Shown: positions 7,016-16,362, counted from the stretch's first letter. The stretch is 64,000 bases of DNA from Sphingobacterium sp. UGAL515B_05 (GCF_033097525.1 NZ_CP109907.1:5952001-6016000), one strand, 5' to 3'. Notes: generated from the sequence alone by a model not told the origin. A program made the numbers and translations.

Positions 7016-8770
7016 TTATACATACAGTTTATCACCCACTTTTTTATCCTTATTAAGTGTAAAACAAAAAGTGCTTCCCGCACCATATTCACTTTCGACC
7101 CAAATTGTACCGCCTTGTGCTTCGATAAATTCCTTACTAATACTCAAACCCAAGCCGGTACCTTCTTTTTTAGTCCCTGGAATACGAAAATACCGTTCAA
7201 AAATCTTTTTTAGATATTGAGACTGGATTCCCTGACCGGTATCGGTGACCGAAAACCTAATCTGGGTATTTTCAGTCTCGGTTTTAATATAGATCTTAGC
7301 ATTTTCATAAGAATACCGAATCGCGTTGGAAATTAAATTGGTAAGCACCCAGGCCGATTTCTCGCTATCGGTTATCGCCGTCAATGCATCTGGAGCCATT
7401 TCTATTTCGATCTGTATATTTTTATTGTCAGCGGCGGACTTATTGGCATTTACCGCATATTCAATAATCGGCTTGATCTCAGACGGGAGCAGGTTTATTT
7501 GTATTGTGCCACTTTCGACCTGCGTGATATTGAGCAGCTCTCCGGTTATCTTAAGTAGCCGCTCCGTGTCGTCTTTAATCCCGTTGATCAGATCCTTTTG
7601 CTCTCCATTCAAAAGACCAACCTTTTCATTCTCCAACAATTGTACCCCCATCTGGATAGATGAAATAGGCGTTTTAAATTCGTGCGAGACAGTTCCCATA
7701 AAGTTTGTCTTTGCAAGATCAAGCTCTTTAAATGGTGTTATGTTACGCAATAGAATCACCTGACCAATAAACTTGCTCTCTGTCTCTCCTGTTGGAATGA
7801 TATTGATGTCAATTACTTCTTTTTCAAAATAACTTTCCTTGCCATCCGCATAGATTTTTAGCTGTTCTGCTTTATTGCTCTTTAACTCTGGCAGAAAGAT
7901 ATCTTTTATAATATCTCTGATCAAATCATTGTTCACCGCGATGTCCTGAACGGCCTTTCCAATGAAATCCTCTTTGCGCAAGCCCGAAATATTGAGCGCT
8001 TCGTCGTTGGCAAAAAGTACGATTTTGTTTTCGTCAATCCCGATAACCGGATCGTGCATATTGTCGATCAGCGCCTCAATACGCTTTTTCCCTTTTAGGA
8101 TCTTTTCTAGCTTGCTTTCCGAATATTCTTCCAGCTTTTCTGCCATGGTGTTAAATGACCGGGCCAGATCCCCAAATTCACTATGTCCCCCAAAATTCAC
8201 CCGTTTGGAGTAATTTTGACTGGCAATCTCTTTGATACTTTCCGTTAATTCCCGAATAGGATTGGCAATATTGGACGGAAGATTGACCAGTAAAATGACA
8301 GCGATCAAAAAACATAATCCACCTGTAAATGAAATGATCAATATTGCCTTTCGGGCTGTTTCATCGGCAATACTACTTTTTCTACTGATTGCATCCATGT
8401 TTAACCGCATCAATTGAGTGATATCTTTTCTGATGAAAGAACTCAGGGCTATATCATTCGGTTTATTTTTAAGTAAGCCAAAATGCTTGACAACAAGGTT
8501 TGTCGTTTCAATCTCCCCTATTTCGGTTACATTTCTCATTTGTAGGCTCAAATTATGTTGAAATGTATCAATCGCTGCAGCATCCTTCCCGATATCTTCC
8601 AATGCCAAGAGCATATTCCGTGAATAGAGCAGTGTATTGTAGTTTGCGACAAGTATATTATTCGTATCTCTTTTGAGCTGATTAATATACCAACCACTAA
8701 TAGCAGCCAAGGCCACTATTAAAATAAATAGGAGCCCAACCCCAAATGTCAATTTTGCTTTAATTTTCAT
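7016..8770 (-). CDS. HAMP-PAS sensor histidine kinase of the kdp operon
   Basis: 584 residues. Membrane segments lie at about 8-30 and 145-167 with a periplasmic part between them. A HAMP domain follows to about 220, then a PAS domain (about 230-345), the phosphoacceptor helix with H-box SHEFKTPISS, and an ATPase domain with N-box NLISNAIRYS and G-boxes DTGQGI and GTGLGLS. It starts one base after the short kdpD and probably supplies the kinase part that KdpD lacks here. It should phosphorylate a response regulator controlling potassium uptake, but no such gene is in the window. Last gene of the operon. Confidence 0.9.
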   Translation of the reverse strand: MKIKAKLTFGVGLLFILIVALAAISGWYINQLKRDTNNILVANYNTLLYSRNMLLALEDIGKDAAAIDTFQHNLSLQMRNVTEIGEIETTNLVVKHFGLLKNKPNDIALSSFIRKDITQLMRLNMDAISRKSSIADETARKAILIISFTGGLCFLIAVILLVNLPSNIANPIRELTESIKEIASQNYSKRVNFGGHSEFGDLARSFNTMAEKLEEYSESKLEKILKGKKRIEALIDNMHDPVIGIDENKIVLFANDEALNISGLRKEDFIGKAVQDIAVNNDLIRDIIKDIFLPELKSNKAEQLKIYADGKESYFEKEVIDINIIPTGETESKFIGQVILLRNITPFKELDLAKTNFMGTVSHEFKTPISSIQMGVQLLENEKVGLLNGEQKDLINGIKDDTERLLKITGELLNITQVESGTIQINLLPSEIKPIIEYAVNANKSAADNKNIQIEIEMAPDALTAITDSEKSAWVLTNLISNAIRYSYENAKIYIKTETENTQIRFSVTDTGQGIQSQYLKKIFERYFRIPGTKKEGTGLGLSISKEFIEAQGGTIWVESEYGAGSTFCFTLNKDKKVGDKLYV

Positions 8771-8771
8771 C

Positions 8772-9893
8772 TTATGACAGTATTACGAGATCAATATTCT
8801 CTTGTGATAATTTATTTAACAATGCATTGAAAGTATCTGTCGCAAGGATAATCCGGATCAAATTGATATGTGGCTTGCCAATACACACTGTTGTTATCAT
8901 ACGCTCTTCGCATTCCTTCATAATGGCTTTAGTGGCATTTTTTGCTTTTACCTTAATAATTTCGGCCCCAAGTTCAGTCGCCAGTTTAAAATTATTGATG
9001 AGGTGCCGCTGTTTATCCAAGGCGATCCTATCTACACTTTCTTTTGGAACCTGTACATACATGACATACCATTTGCTATTGTAATAATTGGCTAAACGGG
9101 CAGTTTTCCGAATCACATTTTTAGCTGTTTTATCATTGGAACTGATGCAGGCCAGAAAACGTTCCTTTTTGACATTTCGATTGAGAACGACCTCAGTTTC
9201 GACTTTGCGTTGAACCTGTGCGGCGACTTCCTTCAATGCGAGTTCCCTTAATTGGAGGATATGTTCACTTTTAAAAAAATTACTTAGCGCCGACGCGATT
9301 TTCGAACTTTCATAAATTTTTCCTTCCTTCAACCTATTAATTAATTCCTCTGCTGTTAAGTCTATATTGACAACTTCATCTGCCTGTGCCACGACACTAT
9401 CTGGAATCCGTTCTTGAACATCAACACCTGTGATATCACGAATCTCGTTATTAAGGCTTTCAATATGCTGAATATTGACGGCACTGATCACATTGATACC
9501 AGCATCAAGGATATCCATCACATCTTGCCATCTTTTTTCATTTTTACTTCCTTCTATGTTGGTATGAGCAAGCTCGTCAACAATTACAATCTCTGGACGA
9601 AGACTCAAAACTGCTTGCAGATCCAACTCCTCCAGCTCTTTACCTTTATAAAAAAGCCTTCTACGGGGAATTAAGGGCAGGCCCTCCAGTAATGCGTGTG
9701 TCTCTGCACGAAAATGCGTCTCAATATAGCCAATTTTAACATCAATACCATTCCGTAATAGCGCATGGGCTTCCTGAAGCATACGATACGTTTTCCCTAC
9801 TCCTGCACTCATTCCGATATAGAGTTTAAATTTACCTCTCCGGGACTTCTCGATCAGATTCAAAAAATGTTCGGCACTCTTTCTTTCATCCAT
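8772..9893 (-). CDS. kdpD: Short KdpD: KdpD domain plus Usp domain only
   Basis: 373 residues against about 900 in E. coli. Residues about 18-230 are the KdpD domain with Walker A GMSAGVGKTYRM and Walker B IVIVDELAHTN; residues about 240-373 are a universal-stress-protein domain. The four-helix membrane domain, GAF and kinase domains are absent, and the frame ends cleanly. The protein is therefore cytoplasmic. In Bacteroidota this split arrangement, with a separate histidine kinase next door, is common. It likely senses potassium, ATP or a second messenger and modulates the neighbouring kinase. Confidence 0.92.
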   Translation of the reverse strand: MDERKSAEHFLNLIEKSRRGKFKLYIGMSAGVGKTYRMLQEAHALLRNGIDVKIGYIETHFRAETHALLEGLPLIPRRRLFYKGKELEELDLQAVLSLRPEIVIVDELAHTNIEGSKNEKRWQDVMDILDAGINVISAVNIQHIESLNNEIRDITGVDVQERIPDSVVAQADEVVNIDLTAEELINRLKEGKIYESSKIASALSNFFKSEHILQLRELALKEVAAQVQRKVETEVVLNRNVKKERFLACISSNDKTAKNVIRKTARLANYYNSKWYVMYVQVPKESVDRIALDKQRHLINNFKLATELGAEIIKVKAKNATKAIMKECEERMITTVCIGKPHINLIRIILATDTFNALLNKLSQENIDLVILS

Positions 9894-9927
9894 AATATAT
9901 AATTACTATGTTTTATAAACTTACAAA

Positions 9928-9955
9928 TTCCCCTTAGACAATTCGCTAAGGGGAA
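9928..9955 (-). other. Perfect hairpin between porin and kdpD genes
   Basis: TTCCCCTTAG (9928-9937) and CTAAGGGGAA (9946-9955) pair without mismatch. It is inside the kdp operon, after the porin start direction and before it on the transcript lies kdpD, so it may tune the relative amounts of sensor and upstream transporter mRNA, or be a processing site. Confidence 0.55.
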
Positions 9956-9976
9956 CCACTAAAAATAGAGGGATAA

Positions 9977-11059
9977 TTAAAAACGAACTGTCAATGCAGT
10001 AACCAATGAAGAATTATTTTTTTTCATTTGATTATCCCGTTGAGCAAATACAGCGTCTTTACTATTCAGATTTTTCAGTTCAGTTCGCCAGACCACATTC
10101 GGTAAAATCTGATAGTCGACATTGAGCGATGCACCAAATGTCTGAAAACCATTTTCCGTCTTCGTAGTGACAATGACCCCATTCTTATCCTTGTAATATT
10201 CACCCCTAGCGGCAATGCTCATCCTGTCAGTAGGGCTGTACTTCGCAATTAATGCCGGAGTGTACCATGTTGCATATTTATTGCTTCCTTTCTCTTTTTG
10301 CTGTGCTCCAATGTCAAATCCGACAATCAGCGCAAATTGTTCACTGACCTGAAACTGTCCATACAGATTGTGGAAATAACGCATTCGTCGTTCACTCTCC
10401 GGAAAATCATTTCCGATAAAGGAGCTGCTATTTAAGGTCACCTTAGCCGAAGGACGGAAAGTCAGTTGATGTCCAAACGCAGGGGTAGTGTTTCCATCCA
10501 CCCGCTGGATACGCTGCCATCCATTTAGTACCAAAATCGCCATGGTCCATTTGCCATTCGCAGTACCATAGGACAATTTTGCTCCCGTCTCAAAATAAGG
10601 AGAATTATCGGCCATCATGCTCCTTGTCAATGTATAACAGTCCGCACCTATGGCGCTTTCAACACCAATATGTGAAGGTAAAATACCTGCATCTAACCAC
10701 AGATTATGATTTTTGGAAAGCTTGACCCCTATGTTAGCTTCATAAATATTCTTTAAGACCCCCGGTTCGGCTATATAATTCGCGTTCATATATGAGCCTA
10801 CACCGAAACCGAGATTCGCTCTTGTATATGGTGTTTCATAGGCTGCTTTGATCATACCCAAGTTTAAACTGACTTCATTATTTCTATTGTGGCTATAAAC
10901 AAACCCTGGTCGAGTATTCGATTTAGGATTGTTGAAATCCTGCTGATAATATAGCTCTGCGTAACCGCTGATCAGCAGACTTTTTTTTGATTCTTCCTGA
11001 GCCAATAGGCTTCCAGTTGCTCCCACCATCAGGGTAGAGAACATCACTATTTTTTTCAT
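9977..11059 (-). CDS. Outer-membrane porin of the kdp operon (BBP2/OmpL-like)
   Basis: 360 residues with a signal peptide cut after about residue 20 (GSLLAQ). The rest alternates amphipathic strands and ends in a C-terminal aromatic residue (TALTVRF), as expected for an outer-membrane beta barrel. The features GYAELYYQQDF, AGILPSHIGVES and LNGWQRIQ are typical of the putative beta-barrel porin-2 family found in Bacteroidota kdp operons. It probably lets potassium cross the outer membrane under limitation. It follows kdpC by about 90 bases. Confidence 0.85.
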   Translation of the reverse strand: MKKIVMFSTLMVGATGSLLAQEESKKSLLISGYAELYYQQDFNNPKSNTRPGFVYSHNRNNEVSLNLGMIKAAYETPYTRANLGFGVGSYMNANYIAEPGVLKNIYEANIGVKLSKNHNLWLDAGILPSHIGVESAIGADCYTLTRSMMADNSPYFETGAKLSYGTANGKWTMAILVLNGWQRIQRVDGNTTPAFGHQLTFRPSAKVTLNSSSFIGNDFPESERRMRYFHNLYGQFQVSEQFALIVGFDIGAQQKEKGSNKYATWYTPALIAKYSPTDRMSIAARGEYYKDKNGVIVTTKTENGFQTFGASLNVDYQILPNVVWRTELKNLNSKDAVFAQRDNQMKKNNSSLVTALTVRF

Positions 11060-11150
11060 TTATTACAAATAATTTATCTAAAAAACTACCGGCTCTGATC
11101 AGCACGAAGACGAATTAGACAGAGCCAGATAGTTTCAAGGTTGGAGTTTT

Positions 11151-11720
11151 CTAATTCTGTTTTCCGATATTATCCAAGGCGATATTGAGTTTTAACACAT
11201 TGATTTTCTCCGGGCCAAACATTCCCCACAATGGCTTTTCGGTATTGTCTTCAATCAGTTGATTTATTTTGTGCTCTTCGACACCTCGTATTGCTGCAAT
11301 ACGTTTGACCTGAATTTTCGCTGCTTGAATCGAGAAATTGGGGTCCAAGCCACTTCCACTAGCCGTAATCAGGTCCACTGGTATTTCCGATTTCTTGATG
11401 CCAGGGTTGTGCATTAGAAATGTATCAATGCGCGCCTCCACAAGTGTTAGGTATTCGGCATTTGAAGGTCCCTTATTGCTCGCGCCCGAACCTGCTGCAT
11501 TATAATTTACGGCCGAAGGTCTTGACCAAAAATAATTGTCAGCTGTGAAAGATTGTCCAATATTAGCATAGTACTTTTTGCCATGATTTTGGATAATTTT
11601 TCCTTTTCCAGCATTGGATGAAAATTGAGCTACCCCCCAGACAGCAAGTGGATAGATAACCGCAAAGAATACAATCATGACGAAGGTCAACATGAATGCA
11701 GATAGAATATTTTTTTTCAT
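11151..11720 (-). CDS. kdpC: Potassium-transporting ATPase subunit KdpC
   Basis: 189 residues, the usual KdpC length. One N-terminal membrane helix (about 8-31) precedes a soluble domain containing the family sequences FWSRPSAVNYN and SGSGLDPNFSIQAA. KdpC is the periplasmic chaperone subunit that assists ATP-driven potassium uptake by KdpAB. It follows kdpB by 77 bases in the canonical order A-B-C. Confidence 0.97.
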   Translation of the reverse strand: MKKNILSAFMLTFVMIVFFAVIYPLAVWGVAQFSSNAGKGKIIQNHGKKYYANIGQSFTADNYFWSRPSAVNYNAAGSGASNKGPSNAEYLTLVEARIDTFLMHNPGIKKSEIPVDLITASGSGLDPNFSIQAAKIQVKRIAAIRGVEEHKINQLIEDNTEKPLWGMFGPEKINVLKLNIALDNIGKQN

Positions 11721-11797
11721 TTTTTTATATGTTATGGAGATAAAATCCGAAGGAAACCTGTCCTTTATGAAGTTTAAAATCCAGATGTATCTAATAA

Positions 11798-13807
11798 TTA
11801 GAAGAAAACAGATATTAACATATCTATCACCTTAATACCTAAAAAAGGAACGGCAACCCCACCTAATCCAAATATGAGAAGATTTCGACGTAATAATGCA
11901 CTTGCTCCAATTGGTTTATAGGCAACACCTTTCAGCGCCAATGGGATGAGCATCGGAATGATGATCGCATTGAAAATTACCGCCGATAGTATTGCACTTT
12001 CGGGACTGTGCAATTTCATGATATTCAGTCCTTGCAAAGCCGGGATGGCAGTTATAAATAAAGCCGGGATAATGGCAAAATATTTAGCCACATCATTGGC
12101 GATACTAAACGTTGTTAATGTTCCCCGCGTCATCAAAAGTTGCTTACCAATTTCAACCACCTCAATCAATTTTGTCGGATCGTTATCTAGGTCGACCATA
12201 TTCCCCGCCTCTTTTGCCGCCTGTGTACCCGAATTCATCGCTACTCCCACGTCGGCCTGAGCTAAAGCAGGAGCATCATTTGTTCCATCGCCCATCATTG
12301 CGACCAAACGCCCTTCAGATTGCTCCTTTTTGATATAGTTCATTTTGTCCTCAGGCTTCGCTTCAGCGATGTAATCATCCACACCTGCTTTATCGGCAAT
12401 AAATTTTGCTGTTAAGGGGTTGTCACCGGTTACCATCACGGTTTTGATCCCCATTTTGCGAAGGCGTTCAAACCGTTCATGAATACCCGGTTTGATCACA
12501 TCCTGCAACTCAATTACGCCGAGTGCAACTTCATTTTCAGAAACGACTAAAGGCGTTCCTCCATTTTGGGAGATTGCTCTGACTCTCTCTTCAACTTCTT
12601 CCGGGAATGTATTGCCAGCTCTTGTAACAAGATTTTTAACCGCATCAGTTGCACCTTTTCGGATACGTATGTTTTCATAATCTATACCTGAACTTCGTGT
12701 TTCAGCTGTAAACTTGATGAATTCAGGGTTTTTCACATCATAACTCAACGGATTGATACCCGCCAGTTCTATAATGGATTTGCCCTCCGGTGTTTTATCC
12801 GTCATGGAGCTCAATACAGCTGCTTTTATTAATTTATTCTCATCAATACCATGCGCAGCATAAAAATGGGTTGCTCTGCGGTTACCAATTGTAATCGTGC
12901 CAGTCTTGTCCAATAGCAAGACATCAATATCGCCGGCGGTTTCCACAGCCTTACCACTTTTTGTAATAACATTCGCTCTCAAAGCGCGGTCCATGCCGGC
13001 AATACCTATCGCTGAAAGCAATCCACCAATAGTAGTTGGGATAAGGCAGACAAACAGCGAGATAAAGGAAGCAATTGTGATACCTACATTCGCATGGTCA
13101 GCAAATGGTTTTAGTGTGACACATACAATGATAAATACTAATGTAAAACCGGCCAACAAGATTGTTAGAGCAATTTCATTCGGTGTTTTTTGTCTTGAAG
13201 CACCTTCTACCAAGGCAATCATCTTATCGAGGAAGCTCTCGCCAGGCTGTGTTGTTACCTGAACAACAATTCTGTCGGAAAGAACCTTCGTTCCTCCTGT
13301 TACGGAGCTTTTGTCACCGCCCGCTTCCCGAATGACGGGTGCAGACTCCCCTGTGATTGCACTCTCATCAATGGTAGCAAGACCTTCAATAATTTCACCA
13401 TCAGAGGGGATAACATCCCCAGCTTCACAGACAAAAATATCACCCTTTTTTAACTGAGCAGAAGAGATGGTATGGCCATTTTTAAGTTTAGCCGGAGTTT
13501 CTTCTCTTGTTTTGCGCAGGCTATCCGCCTGCGCTTTTCCCCTCGCTTCAGCGATAGCTTCGGCAAAGTTGGCAAACAACAGTGTGAGTAATAGGATAAT
13601 GAATACGGCAAAGTTGTAACCAAAGCTACCCTGTCCCTTTGCCCCCGCCAATGTCCATAAGCTGACAATCAGCATAATCATTGTTCCGATCCATACAGTA
13701 AACATGACTGGATTACGAAACATTGTTTTCGGATTCAGTTTCACAAAAGACTGTTTCAGTGCTTCCTGTACCATATCTTTTTGAAACAGTGATGTATTAT
13801 TGTTCAT
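11798..13807 (-). CDS. kdpB: Potassium-transporting P-type ATPase subunit KdpB
   Basis: 669 residues. The P-type ATPase signatures are all present: TGES in the actuator (SAITGESAPV), phosphorylation site DKTGTIT, and hinge GDGTNDAPALAQADVG. KdpB hydrolyses ATP to drive high-affinity potassium import with KdpA. Length and order (22 bases after kdpA) are normal. Nothing unusual seen. Confidence 0.98.
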   Translation of the reverse strand: MNNNTSLFQKDMVQEALKQSFVKLNPKTMFRNPVMFTVWIGTMIMLIVSLWTLAGAKGQGSFGYNFAVFIILLLTLLFANFAEAIAEARGKAQADSLRKTREETPAKLKNGHTISSAQLKKGDIFVCEAGDVIPSDGEIIEGLATIDESAITGESAPVIREAGGDKSSVTGGTKVLSDRIVVQVTTQPGESFLDKMIALVEGASRQKTPNEIALTILLAGFTLVFIIVCVTLKPFADHANVGITIASFISLFVCLIPTTIGGLLSAIGIAGMDRALRANVITKSGKAVETAGDIDVLLLDKTGTITIGNRRATHFYAAHGIDENKLIKAAVLSSMTDKTPEGKSIIELAGINPLSYDVKNPEFIKFTAETRSSGIDYENIRIRKGATDAVKNLVTRAGNTFPEEVEERVRAISQNGGTPLVVSENEVALGVIELQDVIKPGIHERFERLRKMGIKTVMVTGDNPLTAKFIADKAGVDDYIAEAKPEDKMNYIKKEQSEGRLVAMMGDGTNDAPALAQADVGVAMNSGTQAAKEAGNMVDLDNDPTKLIEVVEIGKQLLMTRGTLTTFSIANDVAKYFAIIPALFITAIPALQGLNIMKLHSPESAILSAVIFNAIIIPMLIPLALKGVAYKPIGASALLRRNLLIFGLGGVAVPFLGIKVIDMLISVFF

Positions 13808-13829
13808 TTCTAATGTCTTTAATCAACGT

Positions 13830-15518
13830 TTAATAAAGTGAAAAGTATTCTGCGATGGGACCTAATGCCAGCGCTGGAAAAAAGGATAGCGCAGCAACAA
13901 TGGCGATAACAGCAAAGACCATAAGTCCGAAAGTTGCTGTATCTGTTTTCAATGTTCCATCTCCCTCAGGAATAAATTTCTTTTCGGCCAATAAACCCGC
14001 GATAGCTACCGGTCCAATAATCGGCAAGAAGCGAGACAGAATGAGCACAAAACCAGTGCTGACATTCCACCAGATGGTATTGTCTCCCAATCCTTCAAAA
14101 CCACTACCGTTGTTTGCAGCCGATGAAGTGTATTCATAAAGCATTTCACCAAATCCGTGAAATCCGGGATTGTTCAATGTTGAAGCTGTGTATTGCGGCA
14201 TTGCGGCCGCCAAAGCCGTACCGACCAAAATTAGAAAAGGGTGCAACAAGGCGATGATCATTGCTATTTTCATCTCCCGGGCTTCCACTTTTTTACCTAG
14301 AAACTCTGGAGTTCTCCCCACCATCAAGCCGCTGATAAATACTGCGAGAATGATGAAAATAAAAAAGTTTAAAATCCCAACACCACAACCACCATAAAAA
14401 GCATTAATCATCATAGCGAGCAGTTCATTCATTCCGGATAGTGGCATGGTACTATCATGCATTGCATTTACAGATCCTGTTGAAATCACTGTGGTTACGA
14501 TACTCCAAAAACCAGACGCAGGCGCACCAAAGCGAACTTCTTTACCTTCCATCGCGCCAAGAGAATTATCAATCCCCATTGCAGCTATCGCTGGATTGCC
14601 TTTGGTCTCCATGATAATATTCGGAATAACAAGCAAAAGGAAGCCGACGGTCATCACGCCAAAAACCATCCAGGCGAATTTTTTCCGCTTGATAAATATG
14701 CCCATGGCAAATATCATGGCTAAAGGAATGATGAATTGCGCAACCATTTCGACCATATTGGAAAGGTAAGAAGGGTTTTCAAAGGGATGTGCAGAGTTTA
14801 CTCCAAAAAAACCACCGCCGTTTGTACCAATATGTTTGATCGCTATAAATGCCGCTGCAGGCCCTCTAGAGACGGCAACGGTATCTCCCTGTAAAGAAAT
14901 TATGGTATCCTTTCCTTCGAAAGTCATAGGTGTGCCCTCAAAAGCTAAGATGATAGCCACCACGAATGAAAGCGGAAGTAGGATACGTGTACAAGACTTA
15001 ACAAAATAATTGTAGAAATTTCCCAATGTATTTGCTGTGCGGTCGCGGAATGCTCTGAAAACAATTACAGCAGCTGCCAAACCGATGCCAGCACTCACAA
15101 ATTGTAAGAACATCAACCAATATTGCCCCAAGTAACTCAGCCCTGTTTCTCCCGAATAGTGTTGCAAATTACAGTTAACAACAAAAGAGATTACGGTATT
15201 GAACGCAAGGTCAGCAGACATACTCGGATTATTATCCGGATTCAAGGGTAGACTACCCTGCGTCATTAAAATGAGCATTCCAAGTAAAAACCAGATCAAA
15301 TTAATCGTGACCATCGCCACCATCTGTTGTTTCCAGTTCATTTCAACCTGAGGATTGATACCACTAACCTTATAAAAGATCCTTTCCAGGGGATTAAATA
15401 TGGGGTCAAGCAGTGTTTTTTCGCCAGCATATACTTTTGCAATGTACTTGCCCAACGGTATTGCTAGTAATACCGATACGACAAACATGACGATTATTCC
15501 TAAAATTTCTGTATTCAT
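13830..15518 (-). CDS. kdpA: Potassium-transporting ATPase subunit KdpA
   Basis: 562 residues with about ten membrane helices, the usual KdpA size. Selectivity-filter-like segments NCNLQHYSGETG, GTNGGGFFGVNSAHPFENP, FYGGCGVGILNF and SAANNGSGFEGL are visible; these line the potassium path in this superfamily-of-K-transporters subunit. It resides in the inner membrane and forms KdpFABC. It follows kdpF after about 100 bases that contain a weak hairpin (CCGATG at 15558 with CATCGG at 15601). Confidence 0.98.
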   Translation of the reverse strand: MNTEILGIIVMFVVSVLLAIPLGKYIAKVYAGEKTLLDPIFNPLERIFYKVSGINPQVEMNWKQQMVAMVTINLIWFLLGMLILMTQGSLPLNPDNNPSMSADLAFNTVISFVVNCNLQHYSGETGLSYLGQYWLMFLQFVSAGIGLAAAVIVFRAFRDRTANTLGNFYNYFVKSCTRILLPLSFVVAIILAFEGTPMTFEGKDTIISLQGDTVAVSRGPAAAFIAIKHIGTNGGGFFGVNSAHPFENPSYLSNMVEMVAQFIIPLAMIFAMGIFIKRKKFAWMVFGVMTVGFLLLVIPNIIMETKGNPAIAAMGIDNSLGAMEGKEVRFGAPASGFWSIVTTVISTGSVNAMHDSTMPLSGMNELLAMMINAFYGGCGVGILNFFIFIILAVFISGLMVGRTPEFLGKKVEAREMKIAMIIALLHPFLILVGTALAAAMPQYTASTLNNPGFHGFGEMLYEYTSSAANNGSGFEGLGDNTIWWNVSTGFVLILSRFLPIIGPVAIAGLLAEKKFIPEGDGTLKTDTATFGLMVFAVIAIVAALSFFPALALGPIAEYFSLY

Positions 15519-15616
15519 TTTTTATTGATATTATTTCAGTTTTTTCTTTTAAACTACCCGATGAAATCCTGTAAAATGAGGGCATACCTCATCCACCTCC
15601 CATCGGTCATAGCTTT

Positions 15617-15694
15617 TTAAAATTTCTCTGGTTTTAGTAGTACATAGCAGATGTATACAAATACACCGATAGCTACCACAAATAATGCTGTCAT
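15617..15694 (-). CDS. kdpF: KdpF, 25-residue lipid-like subunit
   Basis: A 25-codon ORF starting with ATG at 15694. One membrane helix (TALFVVAIGVFVYICYVL) is followed by the KdpF tail LLKPEKF, closely resembling known KdpF ends. KdpF stabilises the KdpABC complex in the inner membrane. The start overlaps the stop of the upstream DUF7674-like gene as ATGA, so the two are likely translationally coupled. Too short for ordinary ORF listing. Confidence 0.92.
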   Translation of the reverse strand: MTALFVVAIGVFVYICYVLLKPEKF

Positions 15695-16077
15695 ATAAAA
15701 GATTTTTGAGTGATATAACTGTTGCTGTTCTGCAGCAGATATATTTGTTTAAGATTTTGCGGAATATGTTGGTACATGTAAATCCACTGTTCTGTCGTAC
15801 ATCTTCTTCTCATGCCTCGAAAAGAGCGTACAAATAGGTTTTCAATAATATCACGCACATGTTCATTTCCTCTTTTGTAGAGCCAACTCATGTATTTTAA
15901 CCGAACACCTATTTTTTCAAGCTGTCCTTCTGAAACCAGTAGATTGAAGTGGTTTACAATAGCTTGAAATATTCCGGCGAAATTTCTACGGGAAGACAAT
16001 GTGTCGATTTGTTCCCTTATTTCACCATAGTGTTTGGCCAGATAGTGACTTGCCAATGTTTCATTTATTTCGTTCAT
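15691..16077 (-). CDS. Small DUF7674-like protein, copy 3, in the kdp operon
   Basis: 128 residues, soluble, no signal peptide. The core WLYKRGNEHVRDIIENLFV and the later QHIPQNLKQIYLLQ match the copies at 4076 and 5088 in order and spacing. The stop codon overlaps kdpF by ATGA and the start lies 3 bases after a micro-ORF, so it is embedded in the kdp operon. This placement suggests a role in potassium-pump assembly or control, but that is inference; the family has no known function. Confidence 0.8.
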   Translation of the reverse strand: MNEINETLASHYLAKHYGEIREQIDTLSSRRNFAGIFQAIVNHFNLLVSEGQLEKIGVRLKYMSWLYKRGNEHVRDIIENLFVRSFRGMRRRCTTEQWIYMYQHIPQNLKQIYLLQNSNSYITQKSFI

Positions 16078-16080
16078 TTT

Positions 16081-16164
16081 TCAAATTTTCTCAAAAAAGC
16101 CAATAGACTTGATGAATAGTCCGAAGCAGGCTATACCTGCGATAATTAATACAAACGTTATCAT
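16081..16164 (-). CDS. Micro-ORF, 27-residue membrane peptide (KdpF-like in style)
   Basis: ATG at 16164, 27 codons, stop at 16081. Residues 2-20 form one membrane helix (ITFVLIIAGIACFGLFIKS) followed by the short tail IGFFEKI. Size and architecture resemble KdpF, though the sequence differs. It lies 12 bases after the 47-codon ORF and 3 bases before the DUF7674-like gene, which is operon-like packing. Function unknown; possibly a small regulatory or stabilising subunit. Confidence 0.65.
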   Translation of the reverse strand: MITFVLIIAGIACFGLFIKSIGFFEKI

Positions 16165-16176
16165 TTTCTTATTTTA

Positions 16177-16320
16177 TTAAACTGCACTAAAATGTTTTAT
16201 AATTGCACCGACATTCAATACCGCTAGCATGACAATCAGCATGAGGTGGTACGATTCTAGCCATTGGCGAAACGAAGGCGGCTCTTGTCTCTGTTCCCAT
16301 TTAACATTTGTATTGTTCAT
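16177..16320 (-). CDS. Micro-ORF, 47-residue single-helix membrane protein
   Basis: ATG at 16320, 47 codons, stop at 16177. The N-terminal half is polar (KWEQRQEPPSFRQWLESYH) and residues about 26-41 form a membrane helix (LMLIVMLAVLNVGAII). It is the first ORF I can see in the kdp transcript. A TTGGAAT/TTGGCAT motif lies 24 bases upstream. No recognised family; the compact spacing with the following three small genes supports expression. Confidence 0.6.
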   Translation of the reverse strand: MNNTNVKWEQRQEPPSFRQWLESYHLMLIVMLAVLNVGAIIKHFSAV

Positions 16321-16343
16321 TTTTACATTTCTTTAAATCCATT

Positions 16344-16362
16344 ATGCCAAATTGTATTCCAA
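16344..16362 (-). promoter_or_regulatory. Candidate promoter motif of the kdp operon
   Basis: On the minus strand TTGGAAT-5-TTGGCAT lies 24 bases before the first micro-ORF. The same motif with one base less spacing precedes the DUF7674/GNAT operon. It has a look of a -24/-12 promoter but the spacing is one base off the ideal; role inferred. Confidence 0.4.
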
